Positions 1 to 5,773 of a stretch of 7,831 bases of DNA are shown here, one piece after another; the stretch's first letter is position 1; every line of letters begins with the position of its first letter. Origin of the DNA: Planctomycetia bacterium. GTDB taxonomy: Bacteria; Planctomycetota; Planctomycetia; Pirellulales; UBA1268. The position numbers and the translations under genes were made by a program. The DNA is taken from positions 1 to 7,831 of the forward strand of contig RGVT01000115.1 in assembly GCA_010027105.1 (NCBI GenBank), written 5' to 3'. A model generated the notes under the pieces. The model was given only the letters and a program-made list of their open reading frames with translations, was not told where the DNA came from and searched no databases.

Positions 1-1
1 C

Positions 2-1222
2 CGCCGTGGGGATCGGATTGCCGCACGGATCCAGCGGCACCCGCAGCACGACGGTGCGCGGGGAGCGAACCGTGTAGGTGTAGGGCGTCTTCTTCTCGAC
101 GACCCGCGGCACCTGCATGGTGCGCTCCTCCGTGACGTACCTGCACACCTGCACGCTCACCGGCTCCACCTTCTCCTCGGTGACGTAGCGGCACACCTGG
201 ACGGGCACCTGACGGACCTGCTCCTCGGCCACCATCTTCATCGTCTGCACCGGCACTTTGTTCTCCACCCGCTCGACCACCTTGCGGACGGTCTGGACGG
301 GCACCTGGCGGACCTGCTCCTCGGCCACCATCTTCATCGTCTGCACCGGCACCTGCTGGACCACCTGCTCGTCGACGTAGCGGACGGTCTGGACGGGCAC
401 CCGGCGGGTGACGACACGATTGACCAGCGTGGTCTCGGGCACCTGCACCGGCGTGTAGGTCGGCTGGTAGGAGCGGGTGACCTGGTTCATGACCACGCCA
501 GGGGTCACGGTCCAGGCATAGCCGCCGCGCTGCCACGACGTCCAGCCCGTGTACGGATTCACCGCCCAGCCACCCGGCACCCAGCCGAGCTGGGCCGTAC
601 CCGGGGCCACCATCGGCGTGACGCTGTCGACGGCCTGCGTGCCGACGGAATAGGCGGTGCGCACGGTCGTGACCGGCTCGGCGACGGTGTAGGCCTCCTC
701 GCGCTCGCTCGTCTCGTAGACGGGTCGGCGGACCACGCTCACCTGCTGCTGCACGGCCGTCTCGTAGACCGGCTTCATGACGGTGAAGCGCTCTTCGCGG
801 GTGCTCGTCTCGACGACGTCGCGGGTCACGTCGTAGCTGCGGTCGACGATCTGCGTCTCGTAGACGGGCTTCATGACGGTGAAGCGTTCCTCGCGGGTCT
901 GCGTCTCCCAGACGGGTCGTTGCACCGTGTAGCGCCGCTCCTGGGTCTGCGTCTCCCAGACGGGCTTCTGCACGGTGTAGGTCCTCGTGTCGTAGACGGT
1001 CTCGTACGACATGCGATACGCGGTCACCTGCTGCTCGTCGTAGACGGTCTGGAAGTCGAGGCGGTAGGTCTGCGTGGCGACCGGCGCGGGTGCCGCCTCA
1101 CCGCAGCACTGGGCCCGCGCGGCGGCAGGCGCGACGAAGCCGACCAGCACCGCGCCGCAGGAGGCGGCACGCGTGAAGAGCGAAGGGATCGAGCGGGTCG
1201 AGAAGCGGCCGAAGCCAGCCAT
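2..1222 (-). CDS. Secreted planctomycete YTV-repeat protein (C-terminus off window)
   Basis: At least 407 residues; the frame stays open to the left edge, so the C-terminus is missing. The ATG at 1222 is chosen because CAGGAG lies 7 nt upstream (1230-1235) and a signal peptide follows: Arg-containing n-region, hydrophobic stretch at about residues 19-35, Ala-Arg-Ala cleavage site near residue 37. Residues 53-81 hold two degenerate units. Residues 82-193 are seven 16-residue units of the type YTVQKPVWETQTQERR. Residues about 205-250 are a Gly/Trp/Tyr/Pro-rich linker. Residues 275-386 are about seven further 16-residue units of a different type (VPVQTMKMVAEEQVRQ). Units near residues 344 and 360 carry a cysteine (VCRYVTEE). 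YTV-type repeats are, from memory, characteristic of Rhodopirellula and relatives and linked to the cell envelope. An extracytoplasmic structural or surface role is inferred; no catalytic motif is visible. Confidence 0.85.
   Translation of the reverse strand, partial: MAGFGRFSTRSIPSLFTRAASCGAVLVGFVAPAAARAQCCGEAAPAPVATQTYRLDFQTVYDEQQVTAYRMSYETVYDTRTYTVQKPVWETQTQERRYTVQRPVWETQTREERFTVMKPVYETQIVDRSYDVTRDVVETSTREERFTVMKPVYETAVQQQVSVVRRPVYETSEREEAYTVAEPVTTVRTAYSVGTQAVDSVTPMVAPGTAQLGWVPGGWAVNPYTGWTSWQRGGYAWTVTPGVVMNQVTRSYQPTYTPVQVPETTLVNRVVTRRVPVQTVRYVDEQVVQQVPVQTMKMVAEEQVRQVPVQTVRKVVERVENKVPVQTMKMVAEEQVRQVPVQVCRYVTEEKVEPVSVQVCRYVTEERTMQVPRVVEKKTPYTYTVRSPRTVVLRVPLDPCGNPIPTA
65..400 (-). repeat. Tandem 48-bp coding repeats, VPVQ type
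   Basis: These encode residues 275-386 of the secreted repeat protein: about seven 16-residue units starting VPVQT or VPVQV, with charged Glu/Arg-rich second halves. DNA at 199-256 and 295-352 matches at 57 of 58 positions, again exactly 96 bp (two units) apart. This implies recent duplication or gene conversion of a two-unit block. The period equals that of the YTV block although the unit sequence differs. Confidence 0.85.
644..1066 (-). repeat. Tandem 48-bp coding repeats, YTV/YET type
   Basis: These encode residues 53-193 of the secreted repeat protein. The period is 48 bp (16 residues), with seven clear units from residue 82 and two looser ones before. The unit consensus is (Y/F)TVxKPVxETxTxEER. 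Units 3 and 5 are nearly identical in DNA: 759-802 and 855-898 differ at 3 of 44 positions and lie exactly 96 bp (two periods) apart. Confidence 0.85.
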
Positions 1223-1229
1223 GGTTGAA

Positions 1230-1235
1230 CTCCTG
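1230..1235 (-). promoter_or_regulatory. Shine-Dalgarno of the YTV-repeat gene
   Basis: CAGGAG on the minus strand, 7 nt before the ATG at 1222. It decides the start and is the only clear Shine-Dalgarno among the three main genes here. Confidence 0.7.
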
Positions 1236-1304
1236 AAAAAAGACCCTCCGAGACTAATCCCCTGAACGCGGGCTGCAAGCGGTTTGTTCAGTTATTTTTG
1301 GGAT

Positions 1305-1319
1305 TTTTCCCGGGGAAAA
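1305..1319. promoter_or_regulatory. Short perfect palindrome upstream of the YTV-repeat gene
   Basis: TTTTCCCGGGGAAAA is a 7-bp perfect inverted repeat around one central base, 83-97 bp upstream of the ATG at 1222. It sits in the least GC-rich part of this intergenic stretch. The size and position would fit an operator or a promoter-proximal site, but I see no convincing -35/-10 pair next to it and no regulator nearby. The rest of 1236-1414 shows nothing I can identify. Confidence 0.3.
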
Positions 1320-1414
1320 CAGGGGTCTTGCCCGCGCGATCGTCGCAACCGATCCATCTTACGGCCCGAGTCCAGTCGCCTGTGGAAAAGGCTCCAGCCC
1401 ATCCCTGCCCCGAC

Positions 1415-1555
1415 GGCTTCAGGCTACCCAGACCCCGTCGCCGGACGTTCGCTACGCCCTCCGGGCTGCGCTCACTCCTAGCGACTGGCGCTGCGCCATC
1501 CATGGCTTCGCTGGTCGCTAAAGCCGGCGAACGGGGCACTGGGTAGCCCGAAGCC
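1415..1555. repeat. Large imperfect palindromic element (141 bp)
   Basis: The left arm 1415-1444 and right arm 1524-1555 are reverse complements over about 28 positions, with one substitution and two small indel or mismatch sites; GGCTACCCAG is matched perfectly by CTGGGTAGCC. The 79-bp interior holds more nested dyads: GCCC-TCC-GGGC at 1456-1466, TAGCGAC/GTCGCTA at 1479-1485 and 1514-1520, and GGCGC-T-GCGCC at 1487-1497. As RNA or single-stranded DNA it would form a long stem with a branched head. No long T-run follows on either strand, so it is not a canonical intrinsic terminator. I see no flanking target-site duplication. It may be a dispersed REP/BIME- or MITE-like element, or a structured RNA; only other copies in the genome would tell. 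Confidence 0.6.
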
Positions 1556-1750
1556 TCCTCAACACGTAGGCGCAGTGAACTTTCGGCGGAGACGGTCGGT
1601 GGGCACGCACAGACGAAGGGAGTCGTTGAGGACTATCGACGCCTGATCAAAACCCACGAGTTCAGTACTCTCAACACGACCGGAGTCGAGCATGCCTACC
1701 GCCGGCTCCGAATGCGGGAGGTTCTGGAATGCCCTGCCCAGGAGATCTGA
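1547..1750 (+). pseudogene. Start-less 3' gene remnant, possibly nucleotide-kinase-like
   Basis: A plus-strand frame opens just after a stop at 1544, inside the right arm of the palindrome, and runs 67 codons to a TGA at 1748. There is no plausible start: its only ATG is at 1712. The translation is protein-like rather than the Arg/Pro/Ala-rich text of shadow frames. From about 1619 it includes GVVEDYRRLIKTHEF, then STLN, then VEHAYRRLRMREVL. Codon choice is less GC-biased than in the neighbours. The pattern (amphipathic helix, hydrophobic strand ending in N/D, then a helix) resembles the C-terminal end of thymidylate-kinase or PPK2-like P-loop kinases, but that assignment is tentative. The P-loop and the rest are absent. 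It ends 16 bp from the convergent stop of cphA, so it looks like a truncated leftover. Confidence 0.4.
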
Positions 1751-1766
1751 AAGACTGAAGCCTGTC

Positions 1767-4700
1767 CTACGCGCCGACGGGGGTCGGGACCTCGGTGTCG
1801 AGGATCCGCAGGTAGTCGGCGATGAACTCGCCGTAGCGGACCTTCACGTCGGCCGCGAGGTGCTTGTAGCCGGCCACCCGCCCGCGGCAGGTCGCGGCGC
1901 CGCACAGGCACGGGCCCTTCATGTGCTCCACCTCGTACTCGAACGTGTCGTAGTCGACGAGAAGCTCCTCGCCGGCCACGATCGGCCGCAGGGCCCGGAC
2001 CTCGATCTTCTTCACACCGGTTCGGATGACGACACCGCAGTTGGGGGCGCAGGAGTGATTGAGCAGCACGGTGACGCCATCCGGGAGAATGTGCACGTCG
2101 GTCTCGACCTGCATCGTGTAGCGCGACCGCTTCGGCTGCTGGGGGCCCCAGGTGGCGAGGATCGTCTCCCCCGGGGCGATGTCGCGGGTGGCGGAGACGG
2201 TGCGACCGAGCCGGCCGCTCTTCACCTCGACCGGCTCGTGCGGGGCGGGAACGCGGCGGCTGGCGTCGTGGGCCATGATCCCGGCGAGTTCGTCGAAGTG
2301 CGTGTCGCGCAGCCGTGATCCGTAGCGGTCCCTGAGCCAGGGCATCGTCTGCTCGATCGTGTCGGGCTGGAGGAGGACGAGGTCTCCCGGGCGGACCACA
2401 TCGAGGACGAGCGCCGCGGACTGTTCCCACCCGCCGCCCGACTCCACGGCGCAGGTGCCGCCCCGAGCCACCGCCTCGGCGATGCCCTGGGAGATGAGCC
2501 GGGTGATCTCGCCCGGCCTGCGGCCGCGAATGTAGGCGTCTTCGTAGATCACCACCCGCTCGAAGGTGGCGCCGAGCAGGCGGCCCTGCGCGAGGAGATC
2601 CTCGTCGCGGCGGTCGCCCGCGGCGGAGTAGACGGCGGTGCGCCGCTCGTGCGGCAGCTTGCGGATCGTCGCACAGATCTGCTCGAGCGACGGCACGTTG
2701 TGGCCGTAGTCGACCACGATCGAGGCCCCCTCGAGGTCGAGCAGGTTGAACCTGCCCGGCGAGCCGGCGGTGCCGCAGGAGAAGCTCTCGAGCCCGAGCC
2801 GCACGAGTTCCAGCGGCACGCCCAGGCACCAGGCCGCGGCGGCGCCGGCCAGCACGTTCTCCACCTGGAAGTCGACGAGCCCCTTGTGCACGAGCGGGAC
2901 GCGCTCGAGGTGGGCCAGTCGCGTCTCGCGCGGCCCGTCGCAGAGCACGATCCAGCCGTCGCGCACCGTGGCGGCCCGCCCGCCCGCGGCGAGGTGGGCG
3001 ATGATCACGGGATTGGCCGGGTCGAGGGCGAAGAAGACGATCTGCCCCTTGCACCAGCGCTTCATGTCGACGACGAGCGGATCGGCCGCGTTGAGCACCG
3101 CGGTGCCCTTGCGGCTTACCGCGGCCACGATCGCCCCCTTCACCCAGGCGATCTGCTCCGGCGTGTCGATCTCCCCGATCCCGAGGTGGTCGCCCGAGGC
3201 GATGTTCGTGACCACCGCCACGTCGCACTGGTCGAAGCCGCAGCCCTCGCGCAGGATGCCGCCGCGGGCCGTCTCCAGGACGGCCGTCGTGACCGACGGG
3301 TTGGAGAGCACGCGGCGGGCGCTCGCCGGGCCGCTGCAGTCCCCGGCGTCGATCTGCCGGCTGCCGACCCACACCCCCTCGGTGCAGGTCATGCCGACCG
3401 TGGCGCCGCCGGTGGTGGCGAGATGGGCGATGAGCCTGACGACGGTCGTCTTGCCGTTGGTGCCGGTCACCGCCGCGACGGGGATGCGGCCGTCGTCGTC
3501 GGCCGCGAAGAGCGTGTCGACGATCGCGGCGCCCACGTCGCGCGGCGTGCCCACCGTCGGTTCGAGGTGCATCCGCAGCCCCGGGCCCGCGTTCACCTCG
3601 ATGACGACGCCGCGCTGCGGCTCGAGCGGTCGCGAGATGTCGGCCGCGACCATGTCGATGCCCGCCACGTCGAGCCCCACGATGCGGGCCGCCTCGACGG
3701 CCCGGGCGGCGACCTCCGGATGGACGAGGTCGGTGACGTCCTCCGACGTGCCGCCGGTGCTGAGGTTGGCGTTTTGCCGGAGGAGGACGATCCGCCCCGC
3801 CTCGGGCACGTCGTCGGGCGAGAGGCCCTGCTCGGCGAGCACGGCGCGGGCCACCTCGTCGATCACCATCGGGCTCAGGGCCGTGGCGTGGTCGCCGGTG
3901 CGGCGCGGATCCTCGTTGACCCGGTCGACGAGCCGGCCGACGGTCGCGACGCCGTCGCCGGTCACCGTGGGCGGGCGGCGGCGGGCGGCGGCCACGACCC
4001 TGCCGCCGACGACGAGCAGGCGGTAGTCGCCCCCGGTCACGAACCGCTCCACGACGACGGCGGTGTCCTGCTCGCGGGCGAGGTGCCAGGCCTTTTCCAC
4101 CTCGCCGCGGGTCGAGAGGTTGACCGACACGCCGCGCCCCTGGTTGCCGTAGCGCGGCTTCACGACGACCGGCGCGCCGATCTCCTCCGCCACGCTCCAG
4201 GCGTCCGCAGGATCGCTCACCGGCCGGCCTTCGGGCACCGGGATGCCGGCCTCCGCGAGCAGCGCTCGGGTCAGATCCTTGTCCTGGGCGATCGTCTCGG
4301 CGACGGCGCCGGTGCGGTCGGTCTCCGCGGCGATGATCCGCCGCTGCTTCGCCCCCAGGCCGAGCCGCACGAGCGACCCGTCGGTGAGCCGCCGGGCCGG
4401 AATGCCGCGGGCCGCGGCCGCCTCGACGATCGACCGCGTGCTGGGGCCCAGCTGCTCCTCGAGCAGCACCTTCCTCAGCCGCTTGAGCTCGCAGGCGATC
4501 TCGAACGCCTCCCCCGAGATCGCCGCCTTGATGAGGCGCTGGGCCGTGTGGAGGCACTCGATGCCGAACTTCTCCTCCTTGTATTCAATCGCCACCTTGT
4601 AGACGCCGCGGGTCTTCGTCTCGCGGGCCCGACCGAAGCCGACGGGCGTGCCGGCGAGCGACTGCAGTTCGAGCGTCACGTGCTCGAGGATGTGCCCCAT

Positions 4701-4922
4701 CCAGGTGCCGGTGCGGAGCCGCTCGAAAAAGCCCCCCCGCTCGCCGATCGTGCAGCGGTGCTCGACCATCGTCGGCAGCCACCGCATCAGCCGGTCGTTG
4801 AACCCCGGCAGCGTGTTCGAGGGATGGTCCTCGAGGTGGCCGAGATCCACCCAGGCCTCAAGGACTGGAAACGATGCCCACTGGTTCGGACCGTGTAGAA
4901 CCTTGAGCGACTTGATCTCCAT
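1767..4922 (-). CDS. cphA: Cyanophycin synthetase fused to a C-terminal SET domain
   Basis: 1051 residues. CphA polymerises cyanophycin in the cytoplasm: the ATP-grasp domain adds Asp to the backbone and the Mur-ligase domain attaches Arg to each Asp side chain, using ATP at both steps. Visible order: N-domain about 1-160 (GPNQW near the start, HVTLELQSLAGTPVGFGRAR at 81-100); ATP-grasp about 165-475 (KPRYGNQGRGV 255-265, NLSTGGTSEDVTD 386-398, EVNAGPGLRMH 442-452); Mur ligase about 480-865 (P-loop GTNGKTT 487-493, ARGGILREG 552-560, DYGHN 738-742, GDRRDED 769-775). Usual CphA ends near here, at about 870-900 residues. Residues about 898-1015 instead form a SET domain. The ATG at 4922 is chosen because MEIKSLKVLHGPN matches the family N-terminus; an in-frame ATG at 5036 would add 38 unfamilial Pro/Arg-rich residues. 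No clear Shine-Dalgarno is seen. It is divergent from the ABC transporter at 5774. Confidence 0.93.
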   Translation of the reverse strand: MEIKSLKVLHGPNQWASFPVLEAWVDLGHLEDHPSNTLPGFNDRLMRWLPTMVEHRCTIGERGGFFERLRTGTWMGHILEHVTLELQSLAGTPVGFGRARETKTRGVYKVAIEYKEEKFGIECLHTAQRLIKAAISGEAFEIACELKRLRKVLLEEQLGPSTRSIVEAAAARGIPARRLTDGSLVRLGLGAKQRRIIAAETDRTGAVAETIAQDKDLTRALLAEAGIPVPEGRPVSDPADAWSVAEEIGAPVVVKPRYGNQGRGVSVNLSTRGEVEKAWHLAREQDTAVVVERFVTGGDYRLLVVGGRVVAAARRRPPTVTGDGVATVGRLVDRVNEDPRRTGDHATALSPMVIDEVARAVLAEQGLSPDDVPEAGRIVLLRQNANLSTGGTSEDVTDLVHPEVAARAVEAARIVGLDVAGIDMVAADISRPLEPQRGVVIEVNAGPGLRMHLEPTVGTPRDVGAAIVDTLFAADDDGRIPVAAVTGTNGKTTVVRLIAHLATTGGATVGMTCTEGVWVGSRQIDAGDCSGPASARRVLSNPSVTTAVLETARGGILREGCGFDQCDVAVVTNIASGDHLGIGEIDTPEQIAWVKGAIVAAVSRKGTAVLNAADPLVVDMKRWCKGQIVFFALDPANPVIIAHLAAGGRAATVRDGWIVLCDGPRETRLAHLERVPLVHKGLVDFQVENVLAGAAAAWCLGVPLELVRLGLESFSCGTAGSPGRFNLLDLEGASIVVDYGHNVPSLEQICATIRKLPHERRTAVYSAAGDRRDEDLLAQGRLLGATFERVVIYEDAYIRGRRPGEITRLISQGIAEAVARGGTCAVESGGGWEQSAALVLDVVRPGDLVLLQPDTIEQTMPWLRDRYGSRLRDTHFDELAGIMAHDASRRVPAPHEPVEVKSGRLGRTVSATRDIAPGETILATWGPQQPKRSRYTMQVETDVHILPDGVTVLLNHSCAPNCGVVIRTGVKKIEVRALRPIVAGEELLVDYDTFEYEVEHMKGPCLCGAATCRGRVAGYKHLAADVKVRYGEFIADYLRILDTEVPTPVGA
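1875..2231 (-). other. SET / post-SET methyltransferase module within the CphA fusion
   Basis: This encodes residues 898-1016 of the fusion. SET motifs appear in the expected order: GRTVSATRDIAPGET (906-920; SAM-binding N-terminal motif), ILPDGVTVLLNHSCAPNC (945-962; contains the NHSCxPN signature), GEELLVDYD (984-992; with the conserved catalytic-region Tyr991), and a post-SET CLCGAATC (1005-1012) of spacing CxCx4C. In SUV39/DIM-5-type enzymes such cysteines bind zinc together with the Cys of NHSC, which is also present (Cys958). All hallmark residues are there, so an active S-adenosylmethionine-dependent lysine methyltransferase is likely. The substrate is unknown. A tail of about 35 residues follows (1017-1051). 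Confidence 0.85.
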
Positions 4923-5053
4923 GGAAGGGGCGTTTGCTCTCGTGCCCGGTCGCGGACGCGCGCGTGGGCCAGGGTTGTGTGCGCCTCTCCCGGCCGCCGG
5001 ACAGCCCGGCGGGCACTCGTGGGGAGGAGGCTGCACGTCTCACCGCGGGACGG

Positions 5054-5072
5054 CGCAGGCGCGTCGCCTGCG
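5054..5072. promoter_or_regulatory. Perfect GC hairpin in the cphA upstream region
   Basis: CGCAGGCG-CGT-CGCCTGCG is a perfect 8-bp stem with a 3-nt loop, 132-150 bp upstream of the cphA ATG. If the cphA transcript starts beyond it, it would form a stable leader hairpin. No U-run follows, so it is not a standard terminator. Its function is unknown. Confidence 0.35.
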
Positions 5073-5316
5073 GAGTCCGTGTTTCATGTGCAGGAATCCG
5101 ATCGGCGGTGGTGGATCGCGGCGTCAGGGCGGCCAGCAATCCGGGGCCGAGGGAGAGAGGCCTCTGGGGAAGCACGGCTTCGCAGACGGGCCTGGTGACG
5201 ACGGAGAGGGCGACGTCCTTGGGAGGGAGCGCCGCGGGAGCAACGGACCGGCCAGAGTGGCCATGGATCGAATGGATTTCCTCGAGGGGAGAACCGATCG
5301 ACACGTTCGTGCCAGC

Positions 5317-5326
5317 CGGTCGACCG
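5317..5326. promoter_or_regulatory. Short palindrome in the divergent region
   Basis: CGGTCGACCG is a perfect 10-bp palindrome, flanked by GCCA (5311-5314) and TGGC (5327-5330), which extend the dyad with a 2-nt bulge. It could be an operator serving either divergent gene, but chance palindromes of this length are expected in GC-rich DNA. Confidence 0.2.
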
Positions 5327-5357
5327 TGGCTCCACGTCTCCGGCTTCGCAGCACGTT

Positions 5358-5402
5358 GGAAAAAGTTTACGCTTTCGTGAACCGGGTGCGAAATTTTTTT
5401 CC
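5358..5402. promoter_or_regulatory. AT-rich inverted repeat, candidate promoter/operator island
   Basis: This is the most AT-rich stretch between the divergent genes. GGAAAAA (5358-5364) pairs with TTTTTCC (5396-5402), and inside it TTTCG (5373-5377) pairs with CGAAA (5389-5393). On the minus strand TAAACT (5369-5364) could be a -10 box with a weak TTTCGC (5393-5388) 18 nt upstream; this would give a cphA leader of about 430 nt. An AT-rich dyad in otherwise very GC-rich DNA is a plausible promoter or regulator site, but the hexamers are weak. Confidence 0.25.
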
Positions 5403-5773
5403 GCCACAGCTTCGGCATGCACGTGGCGTGCCGAGACGCGACGGAACCGCCGCTCCCCGGTGGCACGGCGGCGACACGGGACTGCCAGCGCCGGCCTCGA
5501 GACGGATTCATGGAAGGGATGACAATCCGGAATGCACTTTTGGCCGCGGTCTGCCCGGGGGGACGGTAAATTTTGCCACGGCCGGCGTGGTAATCTAGGG
5601 GTCTTCGGAAAGCCGAGCGAATTTCTGTGGCGGGGCCGCGTCGAGCCCGTCAACCGGCAGGAACGGCCTGGAAACCTGGAAACAAGCGGGTTTTCGCCCT
5701 GGCTGCCATCTCGGGCGTCGACTCCTGGATCCCGCCGCCCGGCCAGGACGGCCGACACCCACCGGGCAACCGC

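Larger units (their letters stand above)
4923..5773. other. Divergent intergenic region, cphA / ABC transporter
   Basis: 851 bp between the two divergent starts. Several frames are open on both strands, but their translations are Arg/Pro/Ser/Gly-rich with no domain-like pattern, so I call no gene. It must hold the control signals of both genes. The visible structure is an 8-bp GC hairpin (5054-5072), a 10-bp palindrome (5317-5326), and an AT-rich inverted repeat (5358-5402). It also contains the sequence TGGTAATCT (5588-5596), which resembles an extended -10 for the plus-strand gene but has no properly spaced -35. Confidence 0.6.

Noticed and set aside
65..1066. Regular 48-bp periodicity suggestive of a CRISPR array
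   Set aside because: The repeats are contiguous, have no unique spacers, and encode a continuous protein with a signal peptide.
1415..1555. Palindrome as an intrinsic terminator of cphA
   Set aside because: It lies over 200 bp past the stop and has no T-tract after the stem on either strand.
1696..4557. Long minus-strand frame (953 codons) overlapping cphA
   Set aside because: The translation is Arg/Pro/Gly-rich text without domains; it is an out-of-frame shadow of high-GC cphA.
2649..4898. Long plus-strand frame (749 codons) antisense to cphA
   Set aside because: His/Asp/Arg-rich shadow frame with no motifs; the opposite strand carries a clear CphA.
4923..5036. 38-residue N-terminal extension of CphA from an ATG at 5036
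   Set aside because: The added residues are Pro/Arg/Gly-rich with no family resemblance, whereas the ATG at 4922 gives the typical CphA N-terminus.
4858..5511. Minus-strand frame (217 codons) upstream of and overlapping the cphA start
   Set aside because: No domain-like pattern, and it runs out of frame into the coding start of cphA; other overlapping frames in 4648-5788 look equally random.
5540..5596. Sigma-70 promoter for the ABC gene (TTGGCC...TAAATT, or TTGCCA...TAATCT)
   Set aside because: Spacers of 21 and 12 nt are outside the normal range; only the extended -10-like TGGTAATCT is worth noting.
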